From: Lepidonotus clava
Lineage: Eukaryota; Annelida; Polychaeta; Phyllodocida; Polynoidae
Direction: 5' to 3'
DNA: 64,000 bases
Assembly (NCBI GenBank): GCA_936440205.1
Contig: OW387140.1
Location: forward strand, 34,593,659-34,657,658
In this document: in pieces, positions 1 through 12,805 of the stretch
Position numbering within the stretch: the stretch's first letter is position 1
Layout: every line of letters begins with the position of its first letter
The notes under the pieces: generated by a model
The model's database searches: none
What the model was told of the DNA's origin: nothing
The model's input: the letters and a program-made list of their open reading frames with translations, nothing else
Position numbers and translations under genes: made by a program

Positions 1-3000
1 TACAAAACAATTATTTCTTCAAGGAGAATGCTGGCTACTCAATACAGGCTGAAAGAGCATGATAATAATGACCATAGGTATATCCACCAAAATGTATACT
101 TTCATACGATTCTTTTTCTTATTGCAGTCTCCCATATCTAACAATTTAACCATCCCAACGACAGAAACATAATTAAGTAAGGCACTTACACAGCCCAAAG
201 GAAATAGAAACAAGGGAAAGGACAAGAGCTAAAGTAATGATAGCAACCCCTATAAACCTGGAACATGTGGTTCACTGGCCTCCTGTGAGCGATAATGGGG
301 GACCTTAGCAGGAGGGATTGGGGGCAGAAGTCAGGAAGATCATAGAAAGGCTGGACCAGAGGAGCTGTGAACATGTCACCTTTCTTGTTACTCGAGCAAG
401 CAAGGAAGATGTATGAGTAAGACCCCTGGGCCCTGAGAGCAGGTCAAACAAGTGCACCAGAGCCATTCTGTACATGCGTTCTGGGACTGACAGAGTGGGA
501 GAAACATGTTCATATTGTCGTGTTTTTCATGTTATATCGAATTGCCATAATTTTTACAATGTCATGTTTCTCTAAAGCCTCCCATAGTTTGACATTTAAT
601 TATCCCAATGAAGGTAAAGATTTTTGAGACAAAAAACAGGGGAAACTATAGACATATAATTATGTACAATCGTTTGCTATAGGTCTATCTGCGGATGAAT
701 ATTTCTCTATACCAAACTATAAAAACATTCTACTTTTCCATTATGTTCAAGTTCAAGAAAATTGCAAAAAATAATGAAAATGTACTTGTTCAGCCTGGCG
801 AGTTGGTTACATATAAGCACAGAAGACACAGTTCTCATGATAAAAACAGACAGTTATTGAGTTATCAGGACTTAACTTGAAAACAGGGGGGGGGGGGATA
901 AATTCCTGACTGCTCATTTACATTATTTGTCATACTCTAAGATCTATGTAAGGCATAATGATTTTATCACTCACCAAGAAGGAATTTTCTTTTGTCAAGA
1001 ATTAGGCACCGTTACTCATGAACAAAGGCATTAAAAGGACTAATATCTATCGCAATTACATGTTTGGATTCAACCGATGTTTTGCTCGCGCCTGGGAAAC
1101 CAATTTTCCTCGAATTCATTTAACCACCCCATAAAACGTTCCAGGGAAGCCATGGTGGTCAGAACTATTTGGGTCAAACGGCCAAAAACATGTTCTCACG
1201 GGAACCCCGATCGCTTATTTCAATTTTCCTGAAAATTAAACACACGTGTTTGATAATACTTTAAGTCAACCATGCAACCCGGAGAAACCTTTAAAAAGGT
1301 TCTACAAACGTGCAGGTAGAAATTATTTTATTAATTCTCGGGTTTTTATTGACTCCCACAACAATCCTTTTTGTTTTTTTATAGAACAGCGTAATGTAAT
1401 TGACGTAAGCAATGCTGTTTTGCCTCATTTACTTCATTGCGTCATTAAGACAATTCCAAGAGCCTGTTTCAAATGAAAGCCATTGACCTAGAACCAATGT
1501 TATATCCCTGATATGAGTTATATGATTTTATACGAGCTCAAGTCTCATAAGAGAAGACCCAATTCTGTAAAGCAATTACGTCCTGTTTAATATCTGTTGA
1601 AAACTAATTGCTTTCACTGGTACCCTTTCCACTCATCCGTTGGAGAAGTAGTGTGTGGGTTTCTCAAAGGATCTAAAAACATCAAAGCATTCCTTTTCAT
1701 GATTGAATACTTTTATTTAACAGCTATGTGCCATTGCATTGGTGAACATGTTCCTAATTGACTGAAGTCTGTATTGATTTTACCAGGTCTCATTTATATT
1801 AGCATCCAGTATATTGCATTGGGAATCCATGACAAGAGCCCAATAGGGCCTGATTTAAAGATTCATCTCAACACCCTTAAAGATCCCTTCTCCAGTGAGT
1901 AGAAAAATTCAACGGTCCTTCCTTCATCATTAATAACCGCAGAATCCCTCCAGCAAACCCATTAAGCTTTATTGGGGATAACCACTTTCTCACTGGCTAA
2001 AAAATGCATTTCCCTCGGGATAACAATAATAGCCCACTGTTGGATAGAGCTAACCCTAATTCCTCCAAGGCCCACAGCACAAAGCTTCCTACCGGCAGTT
2101 CTGACCTGGGCTATATAGGCCCCACCTTTACTAATGACCCCCTTGCGGATCCCCCTGCCTTGTTTGCGCTTTTCAGGCCCTAGTCCATTAGAGGCAATCT
2201 ACTGGCACATCATTAGGGGCCTCCAAATCAGCCTCAGACTTCACACGTGCCTCTGAGGCGGCTATTTCTGGTGGAGGCTTCTGGTGCGAACAGCAGGCCC
2301 CCAACATCAGCTGCCAGGCCCTCAACATCAACCACTGGGCCCCTAACAGCAGTTGCTGGGCCCTAACACCTCCTGAGTGTTCCTCACATCCAGCCAACGC
2401 CTCCTGGCCCACTGGACCCCCTATCTGTCACTTAGTTGGTGGACCAATATATTATATTCCCTGCTGAGTTGGCACTTAAAGGTTTACTTTTTGTTTAAAT
2501 AATGGTGGGTTTGTTCCCTGCTTGTTTAAATTAGGTTTGTTCATTTTGGCCTAAAAACCACTATGCTCATTTTGAGTGAGAGAAACCTTAGCTTATTCAA
2601 TTTTAAATTGTCCACTGTGCAGGGAATACTGCATATTGCCCACTTTTGATCGCCAAAAGGTAGTTCAGACATTTGGGGTGTGGATCTATAAAGTGTGTTT
2701 TACATAATATTATGCACTACAATTTCATGATAAAAGCATCTGATGTATACGTGGATTCGCAGTCCATTTGATGAGACAATATTATCAAAAATATTGTAGC
2801 TACTTTGTAGAATCGTTGATATTATCAAATCTTACAAAACCAATCTATTGTCAAACGGACTCCAATGAAAAATATTAAGTAAATGACACAATCAAGAAGA
2901 AAAAGTGTTTAGTTTAAAGGAAAATGTGACAACGCAAAGCTCAGTGTTGTCAGGAACTCTATGACAAACTCATGCGAGCAGATAAGTTTTTTTTAATAGC

Positions 3001-6000
3001 AGGAAAAAAAGTGTAGCTTTTGTGAAGGGAAATGTGAGGATTGCAATCTTGATACTCAAACGAGTGGATAGACGTTTCCGTGTAAGCTTCTCCGCGACAG
3101 ACCTTAAGACATCCTCCTATTGGTGGTAGGTGTTACACGTCACTCTTAAAGCGATTGGGCCTTAAGAAACGATACGCTTAAATACAGGAGGTTCATTTAA
3201 AAGCGTTTTAAGTCAAACAAAAAATGCACTGCTAGCTAGGAGGAACATGCGAGCGTCACTGGTGATAAAACCAAGAAATAAAACAATTAAAAACAATAAT
3301 ATATTTAATGCACTGGAGTGGCAATTAGACAGCATAAATGTATTTCAAAAAGTATCACATGACAGATTAAAAACACAGTAATTCCAGGATCGTTCTCCAC
3401 TCCAATATGCGTATCCTATATGTTGATAAACGTTGTCAGACATCAGCCAAGTAAATCAACTGTAACTTGTTTGAATTAGACTAGAATATTTTTGAAAACA
3501 AAGTAATGTTCCAGCTTTAAATCTAAACTTGAAATGTCTTTTTCTTGTTCTAAAACATATCATTCAGTCTTTTTTAATTGGTTAAATCTAATTTAATATT
3601 ATCATATATCGATCAACTTTATTTGCTTGATATTGAATAGATATAACACAAAGAAAACATTAAGACTGTTCGTTTTACTCCTCTCCCCCCCCCCCCCCCC
3701 CAAAAAAAGAATAAATAAATAAAAAAGATTTAAAACCTAGGCAGAATCCGCCCGAGCTGTATACGTGCAAACTAAGTTAATGGTGTCTGGAAACGGCTGT
3801 GATAGGACGTCGTCACCACAGCTGCGACCTCCTCAAGTCCTGAAAGCAGATTTAAAGTAAAAGTGCGGGAAGCCACGATCCGAGCATGGTCCGATTGAGA
3901 ACCCATTTCGGAAATCGATTCTAAGGAATAAATATTAGTAAACATATTTGGGATAACATATGCATAACAGGGGTTACCTAATGAGTTAAGTCGCACAAGA
4001 ACAAAGCACGGAACATGGATGAACAGAAACCTGTTATATACGCTTTGTCGTATAATGGACCCATGGCTTTAAGAACCGAACCTAGCTGAACCATCATTGT
4101 CAATATCCCATTTAATAAGCCTGCTTCATATTCTTCATATAATTGATTTAAATTTTAAAATTAGTTTCTAACAACTCATTTTATGAGTAATGTAACTACA
4201 CGGTTTGAAGTCGATATAGTTGACGGGACCACCGATAATTCGGTATAACATATTATATACAGTCGATAATGTATATACATTATTATCATGTAAATCTAAT
4301 CCAGTCAACTGGTCAATATGATGTATCAAGTGGTTTATTGTACTAAATACCGTGAATATCGCCCCTAGTTTGTCTGGGCTTTGGAACTAGTTCTTACATA
4401 AAAGTAATATCTATTTCGGTATTTAATCCCCATCCCGGGAATAATCCTTGTGTGGTAAGTGTAATAAGCCTTCTACTACAGACTATACATAATTATGCTT
4501 AAATCTATTTTCTGCAACAGATTGTTGTGCTGTATAACCCAACATACTGTTCTCGTCATACATAAACACACAACAATAAGACCTCCTTATTCTAAAAGAA
4601 GCAACCTTCATAATCAAGTGTGCATTATACAACATACTTCACATACGTACTTCACTCTACAGATTCTCATTAGAACTGGAGCTCATTTGTGTCTCCTACC
4701 CTGACCCCCCATCCCCTGGAGGACGCTGCTGTGATACCTCTAGCTGTGACTATCCGTGTGAGGCTGAGCGAGTCGTGACAGGCCCAGGGGTGATAGCCCG
4801 GAGCGGCTTAGGTGTCATTAGGCACAGTCAGATCCTGAGGCCATGATATAGGCCTTTGACCTACGGAACTAGGTCTTTTATAGTTGTTGTTGTGTTGTTG
4901 TTATTTAATGGGGGTTCAATGTCCGATGTTTCTTACAACAAACTTGTTTTATATATGTATGAACTTTATGTGTTTATTGGCCTCGTTTTTTATGTGTTTA
5001 GAAATCATTTTCGTTTTGAAATCCTTCTTTCAGCTATCTGCAGATGGATGGGAGAAAGTTTTGACTGGGATTATAATGATTGGGTTATGTAAAACATTAT
5101 GCAAATGGGGAAAATAAGAAAAAGAATCTGACCGTGGAGATAAAGGAAGAAACTACCAATATAATTATATACATCACAATCATTTATATCTTTGCTACTT
5201 AGATCAGTGATCTATGATGCAACCCAATGACAACCAATTTTCTTACCAAGCATTTTTCATATGCTGAAGTTGATTCTGAATCACATTTCCCATTGGATGA
5301 AAACAGTTCACAGGAACAAACTTTGTTTTGATTCATCCATTTTCTAAATTGGTTCGAAATTGGGTAAATGATTGCACCGTGCATCACCGCGGAAAAAGCA
5401 TGAGGTAAGAAACGATTTTAAAAATGGATGTCTATTCATTGGTCATACGAATCATCTGATCATAATATTATAACGTTTCATTAAATTTACAAGTAAGATA
5501 AATACAGTCATACCTCTCTGCCATGCTCAACTTTTCAGATACCCCTACTCTGCAGATGTATCTCTTCCGTTTTTAAAACAGATTTTCAGACATCTCATTA
5601 CTTCGACTACCAGTGGGCTTGGATATGTTTTGAGGTAAGCAAATTTGTTTAAGACTTTGAAATTGACTACAATTTTTCAAATGATATTCAGTTTTCACAT
5701 AGCTTTTTTGTGTGTATTATTATCATTGTTTACCATTATTTATCATTGTATACAACTGGGCGTTTAAACGGAACCTTGGAGGTTCTCTAATTCTAATTAA
5801 ATCTGGCCACGGGTTCCTCAGTTGGCGTCCTTATCTCATCTTGATATGTTACAACATCAATAAGACCACCTTGGAACCAGGAATTTATCTTGGGATCTAT
5901 ATAATTATAATTATAAGACCTAATCGTAGGATCATAATGGAATGCCCATTCCTTTACTGCTGGAAAGACACATGTTAAAGAAGAGTTTACTAACGTAACG

Positions 6001-7466
6001 TCTTGATATACTGACCTTGTATTGATATTCAGATGAACTAATTAATTGAGTCTCGTTCATTTACGTTCAAGTTGCCCTCCGGGTTTAATTGTTATGATCA
6101 ATTTAAAAGAGCCCCGAGAATATTCTGGTTCAGATTTACTCTTGGAAATGAGGTACACTCTATAAGTAGTGGGGTTTAACCGATATCATTAATCAACCTA
6201 ATGATATTACATATTATGAGGATAAGAATCTGTGCTCTGCAGCTGCTTTCATGGATATGCTGGAGCAAATGCAATTTGAAAACCCAATGGCTCTTAAGTC
6301 CCTAAATCATTAAAACCTAAAAACCTCTCTTACAGATAGGAAGCTATGTTCGATGATCCCAGAGGCCTAATAGTTGTATACTGATTTAATGAACCCCAAG
6401 AGGAGGGAAATGGTTCTCTTAGCAGCCCTGTAGAAGCTGTAATAGCCTTTTTTGCACTACTTGGTAGCACAAAAGCTGGTCGGTACATGCCCCTAGTCAA
6501 GCCAATTAGTTTTCTAATAATGATCCTTTATATTGAAAGACCACTATGCGACTGATACCTATTGTTTAAACCTCAAAAAAGGCTAAATTGGTGGGTACTA
6601 CATCAACCAGATAATTACTGGCTATCAAAGTTTTTCTCTTGCCCCGTTTATTATTCCAATAGATCTATCACGAATAAGTCCTTTTAACAAAATACCCTAT
6701 TTCACAAACAGTTGCAATGGCTGCAATAATCTCGGAGGGTAAATTTGGCAGGAAATATTTTTGGCCTGGTCGTGAAAATCAATCGGTGGCACAAATAGCA
6801 TGTCTACCAAATTTCCAGAAATTAGGAGTGACATTGATATAAAAACTTTGTTTACGGTCAAAGGCGATGTTACCCCAGTTGCAGTCACCCTAACGTGTCT
6901 CAATTGACATCCCTCCTTTCAGTTTTACATCTAAGGCGTCAGATCTAGGCAAATAGAACTCGAATGACCCGGACCAAGTATTTTTCTGATTAATTGATCT
7001 GGTGGTCTAATTCAATCAGTAGGGAGCACATCCCGACTTCCAACGTGTGAGGCGCAAAATTGGATAGGCAGTGTAACATTATGTTTGACAGGAATTCGAT
7101 TCTAATTTGCTAAAGGAAGAGGATAGGAAGTAGAAAGAACCATTTTGTGTGTGCCTTTCCTTGCGCATTGTTAGAAGACGAGTATACTCTCGAGATTGCT
7201 GCTGTATTGTTGGAAGGGGTATCTTTAATGATGATTATCTATTATTATGCTTTGAAATTTCACTGTTGATATTATATTTCAATGTAACAGCTCACTAAAG
7301 AATTCTGTAGTCTAGGTTTACTTTAAGACTGAACTCAAGTATCGCAACTAATACAAGTGCCTATAATATTAGTGCACCACATTTAAGAGTTGATTTAGTT
7401 AAATCAAAATAAAATATTGTCTTGAAAATACAATAATTATCAGTAAATGAATATAGAAATTTACCT
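1..7466. other. Intergenic, AT-rich; no gene seen
   Basis: No open frame here has recognisable domains, coding-like composition with splice sites, or a known family signature. The longest frames are under 90 codons and look random. Visible landmarks are homopolymers at 886-897 (12 G) and 3685-3701 (17 C), and slightly GC-richer patches at about 2040-2420 and 4690-4850. Small exons of a distant gene could be missed by eye. Confidence 0.6.
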
Positions 7467-7591
7467 GCACTTGCTGACCATACTGCTGCACATCCTGACC
7501 ATGCTGCTGCACTTCCTGACCATACTGCTTTACTTCCTGATATGCTGCTTTACTTCCTGACCATGCTGCTGTACTTCCTGACCATGCTACT
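7467..7591. repeat. 21-bp minisatellite, six copies
   Basis: Six adjacent variants of a 21-bp unit resembling GTACTTCCTGACCATGCTGCT are visible; five are 21 bp long and one is 20 bp. The array lies about 450 bp upstream of the Ngaro-like retroelement. The unit length is a multiple of three, but no credible protein surrounds it, so it is read as a simple tandem repeat. Confidence 0.85.
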
Positions 7592-7810
7592 GCCCCTGGG
7601 GAGGCTGGTGTTAATGGAGAGGGACTGTATCATGCTGAGGTCTCACTGGTTCGTAGTTAGGGGACAGTAATTATGGGGTTTCTGAGATCCTGTCTCTGGA
7701 CAAGGATTGTACCGGCTTCTATATGGGTTGTACCTCTATCTCTACTTGGGGCATATCTGTCTCTGACCCTACTGTGACATGAATGTACTGCTTTACATTA
7801 GTCAATAAAT

Positions 7811-7895
7811 ATTCGTATTCGTATTCGTATTCTCTGGTTGGGTCATACCTATCTCTGGTGGGGTCATATCTATCTCTGGTTGGGTCATACCTATC
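7811..7895. repeat. (ATTCGT)n followed by 21-bp triplet array
   Basis: Nearly four copies of the hexamer ATTCGT (7811-7832) run directly into three 21-bp units of the form TCTGGTTGGGTCATACCTAT plus C (7833-7895). Degenerate relatives of the 21-mer can be followed upstream to about 7700. Both strands stay open across it (YDPTRDR repeats on minus, LVGSYLS on plus), which follows from a period divisible by three. Neither frame belongs to a recognised protein. Confidence 0.8.
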
Positions 7896-8042
7896 TAGGC
7901 TAGTGTCTCCCATGACTAGTGTCATAGCTACAGAAATCGTAACTGTAGGTTGTGAACCCGGCGGCAATACAAGACCAGCCTTCACTCAGAGTCAGGTTGA
8001 GTTCAGTATAAAAGTGTTGTCGACAGTCATTTTAGACCAGCT

Positions 8043-8219
8043 ATGTAATATTTTGGGTGCCGAGACCTCAAAATTGTTATTTCCGGGAGCAGGGCTGTGA
8101 CGTAACCATTCCATCACTGTGGTTACGCGGATCCGTTGACATGTGACTATAAAATTCGGGAGCGTAACCGTTTTCAAATCAGTTGCTCCCACACCACCGA
8201 CCTGCTCACATCGTTGATT
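8043..8219 (+). repeat. Split direct repeat A1 of Ngaro-like element
   Basis: This is the 177-bp left terminal repeat. It matches 12602-12778 with three substitutions and no indels. In Ngaro elements the left repeat carries the promoter for genomic-length RNA; that role is inferred from the family, not shown here. A leader of about 100 bp separates it from the gag-like start codon. Confidence 0.9.
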
Positions 8220-8324
8220 GGTGCAACCGGCTGGGGATAGCGGTTAATAGGTAGAAAGGCTTCTACTCACCAGTGAGAGGACGGTTACGAAGATTTTGTA
8301 CGTAGTTCCGGATAGTTCAGGAGG

Positions 8325-9293
8325 ATGGCTGGCTTTAATTTTTGTCGAAATTGCAAGATGCGCCATGCCGCCCCCATGGGTAAAAAATGCAAAGCTGCAT
8401 TATCTACGGGTGTGCATATCAAGGAGCAGCAGGGCATAGCCCAAGACGTGTCCTCGATACGTCTGAAGGGAGAGAAGATGTTCGCCGAACAAGGTGCAAG
8501 GATCGGCAAGCTGGAGAAGATGGTTACGAGGATGTCGGAGAACATTGAGATACTTGTGAAGGCTGCGACGGCTGGGGCCAACGTAAAGACGGCCAGTAAG
8601 ACGGCTCAACAGTCATCGGATGAAGAATTCTCATCAGGGTGGGAGGAAGTGAAGCCAAGACGTCCGAAGAGACGGCAGCCAAAGAAGAGGGCGCCGTTAC
8701 GCAGTTCAAGCTCCTCCGCATCTGACAGTGACACGTCCTCGTCCGCTTCGGTCAGCGACCCACTGGAAGGTAAAAAAGACACAAAGAAATTCGGCCAAAA
8801 AAGGTTTTTTGCTAAGGGAGATGATCCTAAATGTATAGAGGACATATTGTTCCTTGGTGTTAAAACAGTAGAAAAACTGATTGTCGAGAAAGCTGACCCC
8901 TCGCCAGTAGTAAAACATCTGAAAGTTTTGACCGAGAAAGCTACTAAGAAGATGTATACTTTTGACACTTTTAACAAGTATGACAGGGCCGTTAGAGAGA
9001 GGGCAAATCGCTTAGGTGTTAACCAATTTGCAGCAGTAGACCAGGAGGAAATTTTTTCTCACTTCAGTTTTGAAAATACATTCAAGGCCAGCTCTGGTAA
9101 AACATCCTACAGGGAGAACAAGAATCGTCGCAACGCCGGTACGGGCGGAGGCGAAAAGATTTGTTTTAGGTTTAACTCGGAGCAAGGCTGTCAGGGGAAA
9201 TGTAATATGTCCCATGTCTGCATTATCTGTGAGAAAGCGGGTCATTCAAAGAAGGAATGTTATCGTAACGGCCCGAAAAAGGACCAGAAATAG
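8325..9293 (+). CDS. Gag-like protein with zinc fingers (Ngaro-like element)
   Basis: This 322-codon frame is the presumed structural protein of the retroelement. An N-terminal C-x2-C-x3-H-x7-C cluster begins at residue 7 and resembles the small zinc motif common at the start of DIRS-order gag proteins. A charged, possibly coiled-coil stretch follows at about 35-85, then a basic and serine-rich linker at about 95-150. The C-terminus carries a C-x8-C-x3-C-x3-H cluster at 280-297 and a zinc knuckle C-x2-C-x4-H-x4-C at 299-312. Knuckles of this kind bind element RNA in related gag proteins. The first ATG of the open frame, just after the A1 leader, was taken as the start. Assignment rests on position and motifs; gag sequences of this order are too variable for close comparison by eye. 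Confidence 0.75.
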   Translation: MAGFNFCRNCKMRHAAPMGKKCKAALSTGVHIKEQQGIAQDVSSIRLKGEKMFAEQGARIGKLEKMVTRMSENIEILVKAATAGANVKTASKTAQQSSDEEFSSGWEEVKPRRPKRRQPKKRAPLRSSSSSASDSDTSSSASVSDPLEGKKDTKKFGQKRFFAKGDDPKCIEDILFLGVKTVEKLIVEKADPSPVVKHLKVLTEKATKKMYTFDTFNKYDRAVRERANRLGVNQFAAVDQEEIFSHFSFENTFKASSGKTSYRENKNRRNAGTGGGEKICFRFNSEQGCQGKCNMSHVCIICEKAGHSKKECYRNGPKKDQK

Positions 9294-9442
9294 GAGGGGG
9301 AAACAAAATCTGGCTTGCAAGTCATTGAAAGATTGAATCTTCGTAACGGTTTAAACTTATCTAAAATCGATGACGTCACGCCCCGGGGCCTGCAAGCCAG
9401 TCGTGTCAAAGCTGTCCAGACCGTAATGTATCTCCCCCTACG

Positions 9443-11520
9443 GTGAAAGTACAGCACCGTAATGATTCTACGGTATTCCGGGATGGTCCTGATATTAATT
9501 CCATCCATGTTAATCGAGTACTTTGTGTAGATGCGAATGAAAACGCATCAAAATGCGCCTCCGCAAACGCCTGCTGTAGTCCGCCTGACCCCGTCTGCAC
9601 GGGGAATGCCGGTACGAGAAGTGATGACGTCACGGTTAACGGGGCGGAAAGTACACAGGCGGATGCGGAGAGCGCGAGTGAAAATGCGAGTTGCAGTAGT
9701 CTTTTTCGCGAAAAAGGTAGGGATTTCGCTAAAATCCATAAAAATAATAGTGATATTCGTATAGACAATATCATTCCGGACAAGCCGATAGTCGATTTGT
9801 TCGGAAACTCGATGGAAAAATGTATTTACGAGAATTATTCAGAGAAAATCTTATTCACTGTCACTTCGGAGGAGGGTAGGGTGGTGCGTGTCTATGAGGA
9901 ATGCGCTCTCGGCATCTGCCATTGCGAATTTTTTATTGATGGCGCATTGGCCCAATTGTACCCATGTCGTTTCCACTATGTATTATCTCTGGGCTCAGAG
10001 GAGTGTAAACAAAAATTTAGTTCTATGGTCAACGCAGTAACCGATAGATTTAAGATCCCAGACGATAACGCGGTAGAAACGAAGTTATTATACGACTGCC
10101 AAAACTATAAATCTGTATACGAAGGCTCAAATTTTAACAAAATGGAAAAAATAATTCACACGGAATTATCCGAAGGCTATTTAAAAATAGTTGATAGAAA
10201 ACCAGACTGCATACATAGTATGGGAGCGGTACCTAAACCCGATGGGGGGATAAGACCAATAACAGATTGTAGCATGCCAAAGAATATCTCTGTAAATAAT
10301 TTTTGTGATAAGATAATTGAAGAATTCCAGTATAAAAGTGTGGAAAATGTCCTTTCAATTTTACAGGAAGGTGACTACATGGGTGTAGTGGATATAAAAT
10401 CGGCGTATAGAGCAGTACCAATTTTTGCAGATCATAGGAAATATATGGGCCTTAGATGGGAAATAGATGGCCAAGAAGTATATATTCAGGATCACAGGCT
10501 AGCTTTTGGTCTGCGACTGGGCCCAATGTACTTTAATCAAATATCAGAATTTGTTTACAGCATCTTAACAGATATCTATCATTTACAGGTGGTAAATTAT
10601 TTAGATGACTTCATTATAGTGGAATCTTCTTATGAGGAGGCAGAGAGAGCTCAGAGATTAGTAATACAGACTCTAAGATATTTAGGTTTCTATATCTCAT
10701 GGGGTAAGGTGATCCCTCCCTCTCAAGTATGTAGATATCTGGGCTTAGATATTGATTCACTGGAAATGGAGCTTAGATTACCAGTTGATAAGCTTGAAAA
10801 ACTTAAATGCCTGTTGGATAAATACTCAGAAAAGGCAACAATTGCAAAAAAAGAGTTAGAGAGCCTGGGAGGTCTATTATCACACTGCGCCCATGTAGTT
10901 TCAGGGGGAAACGTATATTGCAGAAGGATATTTAACTTGTACTTTTAAATAATAATTTAAAGGCAGTAAAAATTGGCCAGGCCGCTAGGGATGACCTAAA
11001 ATGGTGGAGAAATTTCTGCGAAAATTTCAATGGTCGGAGAAAAATAATTTATAAAGAATATCCACTCCCCCTAGTATCAGATTCTTCACTCAAAGGCTAT
11101 GCCATATACAGGGGCCAGGACTGGATTGCGGGTTCCTGGAGTGAGCCGATTAACTTAGGAGACGAAGAATGCTCTCATATTATGGGACCTCCAACTTGTG
11201 ACGTTTATGATAAGGGTAATATTAATGAGTTGAAATTATGGCCTATTTTGGTAGGGGTAAGATCATGGGTAGGTGATCTAGGAGGCCATAGTGTAAATAT
11301 TTTTACTGACAACACACAAGTTTTTTATATGATCAAAAAGGGAGTGAGCTCAAACCCAACGTGTATGGCACGGCTAAGAGAGTTATTCTGGATCTGTAAA
11401 ATATATATATCAAATTCGCCTGGTTCCCCACTACGTCAACACAAAAAACAACCTTGTGGCTGACACATTGTCACGAATTTTATATGTAAATTCGGAAGGG
11501 GAAGCCAGAAAATGACTGGA
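9443..11520 (+). pseudogene. Reverse transcriptase-RNase H region (Ngaro-like element)
   Basis: This is the polymerase region of the fossil retroelement. The palm is recognisable from KPDGGIRPITDCS, the motif-A aspartate in VVDIKSAYRAVP, a motif-B-like AFGLRLGPMYFNQ, and the catalytic YLDD in NYLDDFIIV. A downstream RNase H fold is indicated by the acidic residues in VSDSSLKGYAIY, NELKLWPIL and IFTDNTQVFYMI. The N-terminal ~150 residues are cysteine-rich and not recognised. The region is interrupted, so this copy is called a pseudogene. It follows the gag-like frame by about 150 bp, as in other Ngaro elements. Confidence 0.85.
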
Positions 11521-11733
11521 AGGGTCTAACTTGTGCTGTATTAACAAAATTTTTAAATTTTGCAGAGAAAAAGGCCCTAAAAATGAGGGCAAAAATCCTG
11601 AGGAAAGCCGCCGTATCAGCAAATACACTGAAATTGAGGAAAAAACAGTGGGCTTTGTAAAAAATTTCAATGGCCTGTTTATAAAATTAATTCAAAGCAA
11701 GCTTGTAGTTATTTAACTTATCTTTCATCTTAT

Positions 11734-12474
11734 ATGAAGGCTTCCTCAATTATTATTAACTATTACCAGGCGGTAATCTTCTATCATAATGTTAAAGGCC
11801 TGCCTGTACCGGACTGGTCTGATAGTCATATTAAAATGACTATTAAAGGGATAAAAAATACTGAGAATGTCAAATTGGACTGTAAGGATCCAATAAAAAT
11901 TAAACACTTAGAGTCAATGTATAGGAAGGTAGACTTCTCATCCGAAAAATGGATGCTTGTATGGGTGATAATTGTATTTTTATTTAATACATTGTTAAGA
12001 GTGGGTCACTCAGTAAATTCTCCTCACATGTTGTGCAGGAAGAATATTAAATTCAATAAGTGGGGGATGGTAGTCATGGTTACATCCTCGAAAACCACTA
12101 AAAATGTTGTTCATACCATTCCAGTAAACAGGAGTGGTAACAGGGCCTTATGCCCAGTATACTGGTTGGAGATTTTGTATAAAACCCATCCACGAAAGAG
12201 TGTTTCACCCCTCTTTTCAACAAAAAATTTAACTTATTTGACTTATTCTGAGTTTAATAGGTCTTTTAAATGGCTTTTGGATAAAGCAAAAATTAGTGGT
12301 AATTTTTCAACCCACTCACTTAGAAGGGGAGGAACCACAGAATTGTATAATTCAGGTGCTCCGGTAACTTTCATTAAGGAGCGAGGCCAGTGGGCTTCTG
12401 ATTGTATTTATAAATATATTAAGCCTTCAATTTATCAGAAGGCAACCCAACAAAAAATGTATTCACTACGTTAG
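11734..12474 (+). CDS. Tyrosine recombinase domain (Ngaro-like element)
   Basis: The domain belongs to the phage-integrase-like tyrosine recombinases that insert DIRS-order elements. The visible catalytic set is the first arginine in NTLLRVGHSVNSP, a beta-hairpin lysine in SSKTTK, the H-x-x-R box in THSLRRGGTTELYN, and the GQWAS...IYKYI segment holding the expected nucleophilic tyrosine. The N-terminal DNA-binding half is less clear. The frame closes about 20 bp before repeat B1, as expected for this order. It replaces the DDE integrase of LTR elements, and this domain sets the family assignment. Confidence 0.88.
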   Translation: MKASSIIINYYQAVIFYHNVKGLPVPDWSDSHIKMTIKGIKNTENVKLDCKDPIKIKHLESMYRKVDFSSEKWMLVWVIIVFLFNTLLRVGHSVNSPHMLCRKNIKFNKWGMVVMVTSSKTTKNVVHTIPVNRSGNRALCPVYWLEILYKTHPRKSVSPLFSTKNLTYLTYSEFNRSFKWLLDKAKISGNFSTHSLRRGGTTELYNSGAPVTFIKERGQWASDCIYKYIKPSIYQKATQQKMYSLR

Positions 12475-12494
12475 GTGATTAGTTTGGAGGTTTG

Positions 12495-12603
12495 GGATTT
12501 AATAAATATTTCCCATATTTATCTATGTCCAAACTTAATCACTTGTTACTTGTTATTTCCTATTCATAGCAAATTTAATAATCACGCACTCGAATCGGTA
12601 AAT
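12495..12603 (+). repeat. Split direct repeat B1 of Ngaro-like element
   Basis: This is the first copy of the ~103-109 bp B repeat. It matches 12806-12908 except for a 6-bp length difference and one substitution. Its last bases abut and slightly overlap the start of A2. That gives the B1-A2 junction expected from the circular replication intermediate of Ngaro and PAT elements. Confidence 0.88.
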
Positions 12604-12778
12604 GTAATATTTTGGGTGCCGAGACCACAAAATTGTTATTTCCGGGAGCAGGACGGTGACGTAACCATTCCATCACTGTGGTTACGCGGATCCGTTGACA
12701 TGTGACTATAAAATTCGGGAGCGTAACCGTTTTCAAATCAGTTGCTCCCACACCACCGACCTGCTCACATCGTTGATT
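12602..12778 (+). repeat. Split direct repeat A2 of Ngaro-like element
   Basis: This is the internal copy of the 177-bp A repeat, 98% identical to A1. The similarity means the copy has had little time to diverge since integration. Confidence 0.9.
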
Positions 12779-12805
12779 TTAAATTTTTAGCTTGTTGTAA
12801 TAGGA

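Noticed and set aside
7719-8100. Frames with YDPTRDR or LVGSYLS repeats
   Set aside because: Both strands are open across a 21-bp tandem array; the repeat peptides are by-products of the period.
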